This document shows, piece by piece, positions 52,722 through 61,807 of a stretch of DNA of 64,000 bases; position 1 is the first letter of the stretch; the number at the start of each line of letters is the position of its first letter. The stretch is from positions 1 to 64,000 of the forward strand of contig WGOB01000008.1 of the NCBI GenBank assembly GCA_016124255.1, in the 5' to 3' direction. The notes beneath the pieces were generated by a model. It did no database searches. It saw only the letters and a list, made by a program, of their open reading frames with translations, and was not told the DNA's origin. The DNA is from Alphaproteobacteria bacterium. Lineage in GTDB: Bacteria; Pseudomonadota; Alphaproteobacteria; Caulobacterales; Aquidulcibacteraceae. Position numbers and translations under genes: made by a program.

Positions 52722-54647
52722 ATGCGCAAACATATCGAGTGCGCCGCGATGATCGCGGCGTTTGCAGCCGCCTCAGGCCCGGCGTTTGGCCAGGACGCGC
52801 AAGGCGCGTCCGAAGAGGAGATCATCATCACTGCGACGCGGGCTCAGGCCGGCGCGTCGCGCGATACGCTCGGCGCGTCGGTCACCGCGATCAGCGCCGC
52901 AGATATTGAGACGCGCCAGACGCGGATCATATCCGATCTTCTGCGCGACGTTCCCGGCGTATCAGTCAGCCGGATCGGCGCCGTCGGGGGCCAAACCCAG
53001 ATCCGCATGCGCGGCGCCGAAGGCAATCACACGCTCGTCCTGATCGACGGCGTCGAAGTCGCCGATCCGTACTTCGGCGAGTTCGATTTCGCCGCCCTGA
53101 TCGCCGACGATGTCGCCCGCATCGAAGTGCTGCGCGGCCAGCAATCGGCGCTCTACGGCTCCGACGCGATCGGCGGCGTCATCCACTACATCACCGCCAG
53201 CGGCGCCGAAGCGCGGGGCCTTCGCGGACGCGTCGAATACGGATCATCCAATTCATGGAACGCGTCGGCTCGCGTGGCCGGCGTCTCGGGCCCGGTCGAT
53301 TTCGCAGGCAGCGCAGGCTACCAGTCCACGGACGGCGGACCCACCGCGCGCAACGGCGTGCGCGACGTCGGCGCAGAAACCGCCGCGCTTTCTGGCCGGC
53401 TGGTGGTCGATATCGCCGCCAATGCGCGCATTCGCGCTGTCGGCCGCTATGCCTTAAGCGAGGCTGACACCAACGATCAGGACTTCGGATTCCCGCCCGG
53501 CCCGACCTTCGGCTTCGCCATCGACAGCGACGACTATTCGGAGAGCGAAGCTGCTTACGGCCTCGTCAGCGGGGAGTGGGAACTCATGGACGGCGCCTGG
53601 TCCAATACTGTGACGATCCAAGGCGTGAATGCGAGCAGGAAGGCGTTTTCCGGCGGCGCTTTCGACAACGGCAGCGAAGGGACGCGTCTTAAGGCGTCCT
53701 ACGTCACGTCGCTCGCCTTCGAAACCGACGCGGCGCGGCATACGCTCACCGGCGCCGTTGACGTCGAGCGCGAGGGTGTTCTCACCACGACGCCCGGCGC
53801 GCCGCCGCCTTATTCGGAACGGCGCACCATCGACAACACCGGCTACGTCGCCCAATACGACGCCGTCGTCGCCGGCCGCTTCGGATTCGGCGCCGCATAC
53901 CGCTACGATTCCAACGACGCGTTCGATGACGCCGACACCTATCGCGTGCAGGCGAGCTATCTGTTCGCCAGTGGAACGCGCGTTCACGCCGCCGCCGGCT
54001 CAGGCGTCAAGAATCCGGGCTATTCAGAACTGTACGGCTTCGCCGGCTCCACGTATCTCGGCAATCCGAACCTCACGCCCGAACGGTCAAACGGCTGGGA
54101 AGCCGGCGTCGAACAGCGCTTCTGGGGCGATTCAGCGTGGATCGACCTCACGTATTTCACCAGCTTGCTCGAAGATGAGATCGCCCTCGACTGCGCGCTC
54201 TTCCCGCTCTGCACGCCCATCAACTTGCCCACAGAATCGGAGCGCGAGGGCGTGGAGATCAGCGCGCAGGCGACGCTCGGACAATGGCGCCTGTTCGGAT
54301 CTTACACCTGGCTCGAGTCATCGCAGAACGGCGTGGAGGAGGTTCGACGCGCCCCGCATGCCGCCAGCGTAAACCTGTCGTGGCGCGCGCCCTCGGACGC
54401 CTTCGGCGCGTTTCTCACCGTGCGCTACAATGGAGAGATGCTCGACAACAATTTCACGCTGTCCGGTCCGAGCCCGATCGACTTGCCGGCCTTCACGCTT
54501 GTCAATCTCGGCGGCGATTGGCGCGTGTCGGATTCTCTGGAGCTCTATGGGCGCGTCGAAAATGCGCTCGATGAGGCCTACGAGGAAATCTACACCTATC
54601 GCGCGCCGGAGCGGGCCTTCTATCTCGGCCTGCGCGCCGGCTTCTAG
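52722..54647 (+). CDS. btuB: TonB-dependent cobalamin receptor (BtuB-like)
   Basis: Outer-membrane transporter, 641 residues. The signal ends near GPAFGQ. A TonB-box-like EEEIIITATRA is followed by the plug (IISDLLRDVPGVSVSRIGAVGGQTQIRMRGAEGNHTLVLIDGVEV, IEVLRGQQSALYGSDAIGGVI) and a barrel ending AFYLGLRAGF. B12 specificity is inferred from the cobalamin riboswitch upstream and from the plug region, which is of BtuB type. GGGGAAAAG precedes the ATG; the frame is open 10 codons upstream at a GTG. Confidence 0.9.
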   Translation: MRKHIECAAMIAAFAAASGPAFGQDAQGASEEEIIITATRAQAGASRDTLGASVTAISAADIETRQTRIISDLLRDVPGVSVSRIGAVGGQTQIRMRGAEGNHTLVLIDGVEVADPYFGEFDFAALIADDVARIEVLRGQQSALYGSDAIGGVIHYITASGAEARGLRGRVEYGSSNSWNASARVAGVSGPVDFAGSAGYQSTDGGPTARNGVRDVGAETAALSGRLVVDIAANARIRAVGRYALSEADTNDQDFGFPPGPTFGFAIDSDDYSESEAAYGLVSGEWELMDGAWSNTVTIQGVNASRKAFSGGAFDNGSEGTRLKASYVTSLAFETDAARHTLTGAVDVEREGVLTTTPGAPPPYSERRTIDNTGYVAQYDAVVAGRFGFGAAYRYDSNDAFDDADTYRVQASYLFASGTRVHAAAGSGVKNPGYSELYGFAGSTYLGNPNLTPERSNGWEAGVEQRFWGDSAWIDLTYFTSLLEDEIALDCALFPLCTPINLPTESEREGVEISAQATLGQWRLFGSYTWLESSQNGVEEVRRAPHAASVNLSWRAPSDAFGAFLTVRYNGEMLDNNFTLSGPSPIDLPAFTLVNLGGDWRVSDSLELYGRVENALDEAYEEIYTYRAPERAFYLGLRAGF

Positions 54648-54658
54648 CGGAGACGGAA

Positions 54659-55432
54659 ATGACGCGCCTTGAGGCCTGGTCAGTAACGGTGATGCGCGGC
54701 GGCAGGCGCATCGTCGACGCCGCCAGCGTCACGCGCGCTGCGCCGGGCCTCACCGCGCTCATCGGCCCGAACGGCGCCGGGAAATCCACGTTGCTGATGG
54801 CGCTGGCGGGGCTGCTGCGGCCGGAGGAGGGCGCCGTCCTGTTGGACGGCGTCCCCATCGCCGCGATCGACCGCCGCACGCTCGCGCGTCGCCGCGCATA
54901 CCTCCCGCAGAATGCGCGCTGCGAATGGCCGATCAGCGTGGAGCGCGTTGTCGCGCTCGGCCTCACGCCGACGCTGCCCCCCTTCGGCGGGTTGCCGCCG
55001 TCCCAACGCGCGCGCGTCTCTGAGATGCTGTCCCAGTGCGACCTCGCGGAGAAACGAGACCAGCCCGCAACGACGCTCTCTGGTGGCGAACTGGCGCGCA
55101 CCATGCTCGCGCGCGCCATGGTCGGCGATCCCGAGGTGCTGATCGCTGACGAGCCTATCGCCGGCCTTGACCCAAGGCACGCCCTTGACGCGATGCGCCG
55201 ACTGCACGCGTGCGCGGGAAGAGGCCGCCTCGTGATCACAGCCTTGCACGACATCACGCTCGCGGCCCGCTACGCCGATCACGTTCTCGCCCTCAAAGAG
55301 GGCCGCATCGTCGCCGATGGCCCCACAGCCGAGATCCTGTCGCCGGCTCTGCTGCGCGACGTGTTCGGGGTGGACGCCCGCATCGAACAAGGCGAATTCG
55401 GTCTCGCCGTCCGTTTCGTCGAAGTCGCGTGA
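54659..55432 (+). CDS. btuD: ABC transporter ATP-binding protein (BtuD/FecE type)
   Basis: 257 residues. Walker A GPNGAGKST, Q-loop LPQNARCEW, signature LSGGELART, Walker B VLIADEP, D-loop and H-loop (TALHDITLAARY) are all intact, so it is an active ATPase of a B12/siderophore importer. It follows btuB by 11 bases with its own GGAG, under the same riboswitch. The permease (btuC) and binding protein (btuF) are not in the window, so the substrate is by context only. Confidence 0.8.
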   Translation: MTRLEAWSVTVMRGGRRIVDAASVTRAAPGLTALIGPNGAGKSTLLMALAGLLRPEEGAVLLDGVPIAAIDRRTLARRRAYLPQNARCEWPISVERVVALGLTPTLPPFGGLPPSQRARVSEMLSQCDLAEKRDQPATTLSGGELARTMLARAMVGDPEVLIADEPIAGLDPRHALDAMRRLHACAGRGRLVITALHDITLAARYADHVLALKEGRIVADGPTAEILSPALLRDVFGVDARIEQGEFGLAVRFVEVA

Positions 55433-55442
55433 GGCCAAACCC

Positions 55443-55470
55443 CGCGGCCGCCTCGAAAAGCCCGGCCGCG
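55443..55470 (+). terminator. candidate hairpin terminator after btuD
   Basis: CGCGGCCG and CGGCCGCG form a perfect 8-base-pair stem with a 12-base loop just after the btuD stop. No T-run follows, so it may only be a mild attenuator between the B12 and bch operons. Confidence 0.4.
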
Positions 55471-55543
55471 CTCTAGCGCTTGACGCGCCGGATCGTCTAC
55501 TTTGACCGACACTCGGCCGGCATCCGGCCAAAGCCAGGGCGCC

Positions 55544-56563
55544 ATGGCCGCGTATTTCCCTTTCCCAGCCATCGTTGGCCAATCGGAGATGAAGCGCGCG
55601 CTGATCATCGCGGCCGTCGATCCCAATATCGGCGGCGTGATGATTTTCGGCGATCGCGGGTCCGGGAAATCCACCGCGGTGCGAGGCCTCGCCGCGCTGC
55701 TGCCGCCCATCGCCGTGGTCGACGGCTGCCCCTACCGGCGCGATCCCGAGAGCAAGGAAGCGTGCGTCGCCGATTGCCCGGTCTGCGGCGGCAAGGAGGT
55801 GCGCGCGGTGCTGAGGGGCGCGCCCGTAATCGATCTGCCGCTCGGCGCCACCGAGGATCGCGTGGTCGGCGCGCTCGATCTCGAAACCGCGCTCACCCGC
55901 GGCGAGAAGCGCTTTCAGCCCGGCTTGCTCGCGGCCGCCCATCGCGGCTTTCTCTATATCGATGAAGTCAACCTCCTGGAGGATCATCTTGTCGATCTTC
56001 TGCTTGATGTCGCCGCGTCCGGCGAGAACGTCGTAGAGCGCGAAGGCCTGAGCGTACGCCACCCTGCGCAGTTTGTGCTGGTCGGCAGCGGCAATCCGGA
56101 GGAGGGCGAGCTGCGCCCGCAATTGCTCGATCGCTTCGGCCTCTCCGTCGAAGTGACGACCCCGACCGACATCGCCGAGCGCGTTGAAGCCGTCCGCCGG
56201 CGCGATGCGTTCGATCGCGATCCCGCAGCGTTTCACAAGAAGTGGCGCGCCGAGGAGAGCGCCTTGCGCCAGCGCATCGCCGATGCCCGCGCCAGGCGCG
56301 ACGCGGTCCGGACCCCCGATGCGATGCTCGAGAAATCGGCGCAGCTGTGCATAAAGCTGGGCGCAGACGGATTGCGCGGCGAATTGACAATGCTGCGCGC
56401 CGCACGCGCGCTCGCGGCGTACGAACGCAACGACGCCGTGGGCGAAGCGCACATCAAGAGTGTGGCGGCGATGGCGTTGCGCCATCGTTTGCGCCGCAAT
56501 CCGCTTGACGAGGTCGGCTCCTCCGCGCGCATCGCCCGCGCCCTCGAAGAGGACTTCGCGTGA
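55544..56563 (+). CDS. bchI: magnesium chelatase subunit I
   Basis: AAA+ ATPase of magnesium chelatase, which inserts Mg2+ into protoporphyrin IX for bacteriochlorophyll. 339 residues from an ATG with AGGG upstream; a TTG 14 codons earlier is in frame. [18 protein letters not shown], Walker [10 protein letters not shown], the cysteine-rich loop [22 protein letters not shown], Walker [17 protein letters not shown], and [19 protein letters not shown] with the arginine finger are present. It begins the visible plus-strand photosynthesis operon; the stop overlaps the bchD start (GTGA). Confidence 0.97.
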   Translation: MAAYFPFPAIVGQSEMKRALIIAAVDPNIGGVMIFGDRGSGKSTAVRGLAALLPPIAVVDGCPYRRDPESKEACVADCPVCGGKEVRAVLRGAPVIDLPLGATEDRVVGALDLETALTRGEKRFQPGLLAAAHRGFLYIDEVNLLEDHLVDLLLDVAASGENVVEREGLSVRHPAQFVLVGSGNPEEGELRPQLLDRFGLSVEVTTPTDIAERVEAVRRRDAFDRDPAAFHKKWRAEESALRQRIADARARRDAVRTPDAMLEKSAQLCIKLGADGLRGELTMLRAARALAAYERNDAVGEAHIKSVAAMALRHRLRRNPLDEVGSSARIARALEEDFA

Positions 56564-58197
56564 GCGCAGCGCTCGATGACGCCGCGCTTGCGGCGGCGCT
56601 CACGGCGATCGATCCCGCCGGCCTCGGCGGCGTTTGGCTCCGCGCTCGTTCTGGTCCCACGCGCGATGCCTGGCTCGCCGGCTTCACGCAATCGCTGGGG
56701 GCGCGGTGCAAACGAATTCCCAGCGCGATTGACATCGAAGGCTTGATCGGCGGGCTCGATCTCGCCGCCACGCTCGCGGCCGGAAAGCCACAATGGCGAA
56801 CCGGAGCGCTGGAAGCCGCGCGCGGCGGCGCGCTTGTGCTCACGATGGCCGAACGCGCCGATCCAGCGATCGCCGCCTGCATCGCCGCCGCGCTTGATGC
56901 GCGCGATGCCTTCGCGCTGATCGCCCTCGACGAAGGCGCTTCGCCGGAAGAAGCGCCCCCGCCCGCGCTGCTCGAACGCGTCGCTTTCTGGATCGGCCTT
57001 GAGGATATGCGCAACCCTACGCCGTGCATCTCCGGAGAATCCATCCGCGCCGCCCGCACCGCCATTGTCGAGATTGCCGACGGCGACCTTGAAACCCTTT
57101 GCGCCGTCGCCGCGGCATTCGGCATCGGCTCTGTGCGCGCGCAGATTTTCGCCCAGCGCGCCGCGCGCGCACACGCCGCCCTCCGCGGCGCCGCGCGTGT
57201 GGCGGAGGAAGATCTCCGCATCGCGGCGCGCCTCGTGCTCGCGCCCCGCGCAATCACCGCCCCGCCCGAAGAAGCCGCCGCTCCGCGGGATGCGCAGCCG
57301 CACCCCGAAAACGCTTCGGATCAGACGGGCGAGGGCGAAGCGCAGGGCGATCGCCTCGTCGCTGCAACGCGCGCGGCTTTGCCGCCGGGCGTTCTCGCCA
57401 TAATGGCGGAGCGCAACCTCGCACGCATGCGCGCGCACGGCGCCGGCGCGAAGGCGCGCGGCGCTTCGCGCGGGCGCCCGATCGCCGCGCGCCCCGGCCG
57501 TCCGAGCGCGCAGCGCCGCCTGGATGCAATCGCGACCCTGCGCGCCGCCGCGCCGTTCCAGCGCCTGCGCGGTCGTCTGCCTGGCGGCCCCGTGCTGCTG
57601 CGCCGGGATGATTTCCGCATCCGCCGCTACGAGCAGCGCCGCGAAGCGACCTCCATATTGGTGGTCGACGCCTCCGGCTCCTCCGCTGCACAGCGCCTCG
57701 CCGAAGCGAAAGGCGCTGTGCAATTGCTGCTCGCGCAAGCGTATGTGAGCCGCGCGCGCGTCGCGCTCATCGCGTTCCGCAATGCGGAGGCGGCGATGCT
57801 TCTCCCGCCGACGCGCTCGCTCGCGCACGCCAATCGAAAGCTCGCCGATCTCGTCGGCGGCGGCGCCACGCCGCTCGCCGCCGCCATTGACGCCGCGCAC
57901 ATGGCCGCCCTCGCCGAGCGCGCACGCGGCCGCACCGCCCGCATCATTTTCCTCACCGACGGGCGCGCCAACATCGGTCGCGCCGGCGACGCTGGCCGCG
58001 CCCAAGCCGAATCCGATGCGATGGACGCCGCCCGCGCGTTCCGCAGCGCAGGGTTTGGCGTCGCCTTCATCGACACCGGCGTCCGCGCGGGCCGGCAGGG
58101 CGAAGCGCTCGCCGCGGCGCTCGGCGCGACCTACGCCCATCTGCCGTATGTCGAAGCGCGGGGCCTCGTCGATCTGATGGGGATTTCGCGAACGTGA
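56560..58197 (+). CDS. bchD: magnesium chelatase subunit D
   Basis: 545 residues, somewhat short for the family. The N-terminal AAA+-like half is degenerate: the usual P-loop is absent, as in other BchD proteins. An acidic, proline-rich linker (about residues 235-260) and a C-terminal von Willebrand A domain follow, with the MIDAS motif VVDASGSSA and [11 protein letters not shown]. It forms the I-D ring of the chelatase with BchI. The GTG start overlaps the bchI stop and the stop overlaps the bchO start. Confidence 0.95.
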   Translation: MSAALDDAALAAALTAIDPAGLGGVWLRARSGPTRDAWLAGFTQSLGARCKRIPSAIDIEGLIGGLDLAATLAAGKPQWRTGALEAARGGALVLTMAERADPAIAACIAAALDARDAFALIALDEGASPEEAPPPALLERVAFWIGLEDMRNPTPCISGESIRAARTAIVEIADGDLETLCAVAAAFGIGSVRAQIFAQRAARAHAALRGAARVAEEDLRIAARLVLAPRAITAPPEEAAAPRDAQPHPENASDQTGEGEAQGDRLVAATRAALPPGVLAIMAERNLARMRAHGAGAKARGASRGRPIAARPGRPSAQRRLDAIATLRAAAPFQRLRGRLPGGPVLLRRDDFRIRRYEQRREATSILVVDASGSSAAQRLAEAKGAVQLLLAQAYVSRARVALIAFRNAEAAMLLPPTRSLAHANRKLADLVGGGATPLAAAIDAAHMAALAERARGRTARIIFLTDGRANIGRAGDAGRAQAESDAMDAARAFRSAGFGVAFIDTGVRAGRQGEALAAALGATYAHLPYVEARGLVDLMGISRT

Positions 58198-59066
58198 TCC
58201 GCGCCGCGCCGGACTGGAGCGTCGAAGGCCGCGACTGGCCAAATCGCGAAGCCAGCGCGTTTCCTCAACACGATGGGCTTGTGTGGCACGTGCAGCGCAT
58301 GGGCGCTGGCCCGCGCCTCCTGTTGCTGCACGGGGCCGGCGCCGCAACCCATTCCTGGCGCGATCTGGTGCCCCTGCTGGCCCAGCATTTCGAAATCATG
58401 ACGCTCGATCTGCCCGGCCACGGCTTCACCGAAGCGCCGCCGCCGCAGGAGATGAGCTTGCCGCGCATCGCCGCGCGCGTCGCGTCGCTCGCCGACTCCC
58501 TGTCCGCGCCGCCGGACATCATCGTCGGCCATTCCGCCGGCGCAGCGATCGCGTTGGAGATGACGCGCGCCGGGGCCGCCGCGCCGCAGCGCATCATCGC
58601 TCTCAACGGTGCGATCACGCCGTTCGGCGGCGCTTTCGCGCCGGTCGCGTCAGCGCTGGCGCTTGCATGCTGCAATCCGTTCACGGAGCGCCTCATGGCC
58701 TGGCGCGCAGGCTTGCCGGGCGCGGTGGAGCAGGTCGTCGCCGGCGCCGGCTCTCGGCTCGACGCCGCGGGCGTGGACCATTACCGGCGCCTCTTGCGCA
58801 CACGCCGCCACGTCGCCGCCGCGCTTTCAATGATGGCGCATTGGGATTTGCGGCCGCTTGTGGCTGCGCTGCCGGAGATCGAAATCCCGGTGCTTCTTGT
58901 CGCCGGCGCAGGCGATCGCGCGGTGCCTCCGGGCCAGGCCGACGCCGTGGCCGCACATCTCGTCAAGGGCTGCGTCAAGCGCGTCGAAGGCGGCCATCTC
59001 ATGCACGAAGAGCGCCCGGCCGCGTTCGCCGCGCTGATCCAAGACGCCTGCGGGGCCGGGGCCTGA
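58194..59066 (+). CDS. bchO: BchO, magnesium chelatase-associated alpha/beta hydrolase
   Basis: 290 residues. The hydrolase fold has LLLLHGAGAATHSW, the nucleophile elbow GHSAGAAI, acid in AGAGDRAVPP and histidine in GGHLMHEERP. DWPNREASAF at the N-terminus is typical of BchO proteins, whose genes follow bchI and bchD in purple bacterial photosynthesis clusters. The biochemical role is unsettled. The GTG start overlaps the bchD stop. Confidence 0.92.
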   Translation: MIRAAPDWSVEGRDWPNREASAFPQHDGLVWHVQRMGAGPRLLLLHGAGAATHSWRDLVPLLAQHFEIMTLDLPGHGFTEAPPPQEMSLPRIAARVASLADSLSAPPDIIVGHSAGAAIALEMTRAGAAAPQRIIALNGAITPFGGAFAPVASALALACCNPFTERLMAWRAGLPGAVEQVVAGAGSRLDAAGVDHYRRLLRTRRHVAAALSMMAHWDLRPLVAALPEIEIPVLLVAGAGDRAVPPGQADAVAAHLVKGCVKRVEGGHLMHEERPAAFAALIQDACGAGA

Positions 59067-59069
59067 GCC

Positions 59070-59098
59070 TTGCGCAAGCAGACTAAACGCCTTTACCT
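59070..59098 (+). promoter_or_regulatory. candidate crtI promoter
   Basis: TTGCGC and TTACCT hexamers 17 bases apart, in the 40-base bchO-crtI gap. Transcription would start at or next to the crtI ATG, giving a leaderless or nearly leaderless mRNA. The -10 overlaps a PpsR/CrtJ-type palindrome. Confidence 0.35.
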
Positions 59099-59115
59099 GT
59101 CCACGCATGCTGACA
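59098..59115. promoter_or_regulatory. PpsR/CrtJ-type site at the crtI start
   Basis: TGTCCACGCATGCTGACA fits TGTC-N10-GACA, the motif of the aerobic photosynthesis repressor PpsR/CrtJ. It spans the crtI start codon and abuts the candidate -10. Only one copy is seen, whereas these repressors usually bind pairs. Confidence 0.55.
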
Positions 59116-60645
59116 CAGACGCAGCCGCCGCCATCGCGACAGGCGCCGGACCCGCCCGACGCGCGGGGCAGGGCGGTGATCCTTGGCGCGGGGTTCGGCG
59201 GCCTGGCGGCGGCGGTTCGCCTCCAGGCGCGCGGCTATCGCGTCACCGTGCTCGAGCGCCAAGCGGGTCTCGGCGGTCGCGCCATGGTGCACGAGCTGGA
59301 CGGCTTCCGCTTCGACGCCGGCCCCACCATCATCACCGCGCCCTTCCTTCTTGAGGAGCTGTGGACGCTCGCCGGCAAACGGCTGAGCGACCACGTTGCG
59401 CTGCGCGTCCTCGATCCTTTCTATACGCTCAGCTTCGCCGACGGCCTGAAGCTCTCCGCCGGCTCCGCCGACTCCATGCGCGCCCAGATCGCACGCTTCG
59501 CGCCGGGCGATCTCGCCGGCTACGACCGATTTCTCGATCGCGCCCGCGCCATATACGAAATCGGCTTCGAGCAACTGGCCGATCAGCCGTTCTCCTCCAT
59601 CATGGACATGGCGCGCATCGCGCCTCATCTCGTGCGCCTTGGCGGCCTGACGAGCGTCCACGATCTCATCGCGACGTACGTGAAGGATCCGCGCCTGCAG
59701 ATGGCGCTGAGCTTTCACCCGCTTTTCATCGGCGGCGATCCGTTCCGCGCCAGCGCCCTCTACGCGCTCATCGTGCATCTCGAACAGAGCTTCGGCGTGC
59801 ACTACCCGATGGGCGGCGTCGGCGCGCTGGTGCAGGGCCTCGCCGACCTCATCACCGGCGCCGGCGGCGAAATCCACACCGACGCCGAAGCGGCTGAAAT
59901 CCTCGTCCGGGACGGGCGCGCAGCCGGCGTCCGCCTTACCGACGGCCGCAGCTTCGACGCCGACGTCGTCGTCTCGAACGTCGACGCGGCGCAGACGTAC
60001 GGCCGTCTGTTGCGAACGCATCGCCGCGCGCGCTGGACCGACGGCCGCCTCCGCCGCGCGCGCCAGTCCATGAGCGTCTTCGTCTGGTACTTCGGCACGC
60101 GCAAGCGCTACGACCACGTCGGCCACCACACGATCCTGTTCGGGCCCCGCTATCGCGGCCTGATCGAGGACATCTTCCGCCGCCGCGTCCTTGCCGACGA
60201 CATGAGCCTTTACTTGCATCGTCCGAGCGCCACAGATCCAACGTGCGCGCCGCCAGGCTGCGACGCCTTCTATGTTCTCTCGCCTGTGCCCAACCTCGCC
60301 GCCGACATCGACTGGACCCTGGAAGCCGAGCCCTATCGCCGCCGCATCGCCGCACGTCTGTCTCAAACGCTGCTCCCTGATCTTGAAAGCAACATCGCCG
60401 CCTCGCGCCTTCTGACGCCGCTCGGGTTCCGCGACGATCTTCTCTCCGCGCAAGGCGCCGCCTTCGGCTTTGAGCCGCTGCTCACGCAAAGCGCCTGGTT
60501 CCGCCCGCACAATCGCAGCGAAGAACTCGACGGCCTCTATCTCGTCGGCGCCGGCGCCCATCCCGGCGCAGGCGTTCCCGGCGTCCTCTCATCCGCCCGC
60601 ATTCTCGATCGAGTGGTGCCCCACGCCCATGCTCTCGTCTCCTAA
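59107..60645 (+). CDS. crtI: phytoene desaturase
   Basis: 512 residues, carotenoid synthesis in the inner membrane. The FAD-binding motif AVILGAGFGGLAAAVRLQARGYRVTVLERQAGLGGR is followed by FRFDAGPTIITAPFLLEELW, LHYPMGGVGALVQGL-like VHYPMGGVGALVQGLADL, and the C-terminal signature GLYLVGAGAHPGAGVPGVLSSARI. It converts phytoene to neurosporene or lycopene; step number cannot be read from sequence. It overlaps the start of crtB by 17 bases. Confidence 0.96.
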   Translation: MLTQTQPPPSRQAPDPPDARGRAVILGAGFGGLAAAVRLQARGYRVTVLERQAGLGGRAMVHELDGFRFDAGPTIITAPFLLEELWTLAGKRLSDHVALRVLDPFYTLSFADGLKLSAGSADSMRAQIARFAPGDLAGYDRFLDRARAIYEIGFEQLADQPFSSIMDMARIAPHLVRLGGLTSVHDLIATYVKDPRLQMALSFHPLFIGGDPFRASALYALIVHLEQSFGVHYPMGGVGALVQGLADLITGAGGEIHTDAEAAEILVRDGRAAGVRLTDGRSFDADVVVSNVDAAQTYGRLLRTHRRARWTDGRLRRARQSMSVFVWYFGTRKRYDHVGHHTILFGPRYRGLIEDIFRRRVLADDMSLYLHRPSATDPTCAPPGCDAFYVLSPVPNLAADIDWTLEAEPYRRRIAARLSQTLLPDLESNIAASRLLTPLGFRDDLLSAQGAAFGFEPLLTQSAWFRPHNRSEELDGLYLVGAGAHPGAGVPGVLSSARILDRVVPHAHALVS

Positions 60646-61645
60646 GAGTTTCGCCGGCGCGCCGGACTACGCCGCGTGCCGCGAGCTGATCCGGACGGGC
60701 TCACGCTCGTTCTATGCAGCGTCGCTGCTCCTGCCCGACGACCTGCGCACCGCCGCCTACGCGCTCTACGCTTTCTGCCGCGTCTCCGACGATGCGGTCG
60801 ACGCCTCTCGAGATCCCGCCGCCGCGCTGCAGCGCATGCGCGCGCGCCTGGACGATATCTACGCCGGCGCGCCCCGCGGCGCCGTCGATCGCCGTCTCGC
60901 CGACGTCGTCCGCGCCTACCGTCTGCCGCGCCCGCTGTTCGACGCATTGCTAGAGGGTCTCGCCTGGGACGTCGAAGGCCGCCGCTACGAAACGCTCGAC
61001 GCGCTCTACGCCTACGCCGCGCGCGTCGCCGGCGCCGTCGGCGCAATGATGGCGGGGCTCATGCGCGTGCGTGCGCCTGCGGTCATCGCCCGCGCCTGCG
61101 ATCTCGGCCTCGCCATGCAGCTCACCAATATCGCTCGCGACGTCGGCGAGGATGCGGCCATGGGCCGGCTCTATCTGCCGCGCGCGTGGATGTGGGAGGC
61201 GGGTCTCGATCCGGACGCATGGCTCACGCGTCCGTCCTTCTCGCCCGCGCTCGCCAGCGTGATCGCACGCCTCCTTGACGCCGCCGACAAGCTCTACGCG
61301 CGCGCCGATCTCGGGATCGCCGCGCTGCCGCCGCGCGTCCGTCCCGGCATGCGCGCAGCACGGCTCATTTACGCCGAGATTGGCGCCGAACTCGCCCGCC
61401 GCGGCTACGATTCCATCGCCGCCCGCACGCGCGTCTCCGCGTCGCGAAAGCTGTCGCTGATGGCGCAGGCCTACGCCCCGTTCAGCCCTATCCTCGACGC
61501 TGCGCCCACGCCGATTCCCGAGACGCAATTCCTGATCGAGTCGCTCGCCGGCGCCGCCCGTCCGGACCCGGACGAATCCGACGTCGGCGACGTCGCTTGG
61601 CTGTTCCAGCTGTTCGAGACCCTCGAACGGCGCAGCGCTGCGTGA
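60629..61645 (+). CDS. crtB: phytoene synthase
   Basis: 338 residues; joins two geranylgeranyl diphosphates into phytoene. The magnesium-binding motifs VSDDAVDASRD (DxxxD type) and NIARDVGEDAAMGRLYLP are intact, with FYAASLLLPDDLRTAAYALYAFCR. The ATG lies inside crtI in another frame; the frame stays open upstream without homology. The next gene starts nine bases after the stop. Confidence 0.96.
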   Translation: MLSSPKSFAGAPDYAACRELIRTGSRSFYAASLLLPDDLRTAAYALYAFCRVSDDAVDASRDPAAALQRMRARLDDIYAGAPRGAVDRRLADVVRAYRLPRPLFDALLEGLAWDVEGRRYETLDALYAYAARVAGAVGAMMAGLMRVRAPAVIARACDLGLAMQLTNIARDVGEDAAMGRLYLPRAWMWEAGLDPDAWLTRPSFSPALASVIARLLDAADKLYARADLGIAALPPRVRPGMRAARLIYAEIGAELARRGYDSIAARTRVSASRKLSLMAQAYAPFSPILDAAPTPIPETQFLIESLAGAARPDPDESDVGDVAWLFQLFETLERRSAA

Positions 61646-61654
61646 GGTTCGCCC

Positions 61655-61807
61655 ATGAGCACGAACACGCTGTTCATCCTCGAACTGATCATCTTCAACG
61701 GCATCGTGCTCGTCTGGGCGTTCTACGAATTGTGGTCCGTCCGTAAGCGCAAGGATTCATCCGAATCTGGGCATGCGGAAGGGGAGCATGGCGCGCACGA
61801 TCGGTGA
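61655..61807 (+). CDS. 50-residue single-membrane-helix protein between crtB and crtC
   Basis: Starts nine bases after the crtB stop; GTGAGG serves as a weak ribosome binding site. One hydrophobic helix (FILELIIFNGIVLVWAFYEL, residues about 7-26) is followed by a basic anchor VRKRKD and a histidine/acid-rich tail (GHAEGEHGAHDR). The last 51 bases overlap the crtC 3' end on the other strand. No family is recognised. A membrane-embedded helper for carotenoid or photosystem assembly would fit the position, but this is inference. Confidence 0.7.
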   Translation: MSTNTLFILELIIFNGIVLVWAFYELWSVRKRKDSSESGHAEGEHGAHDR

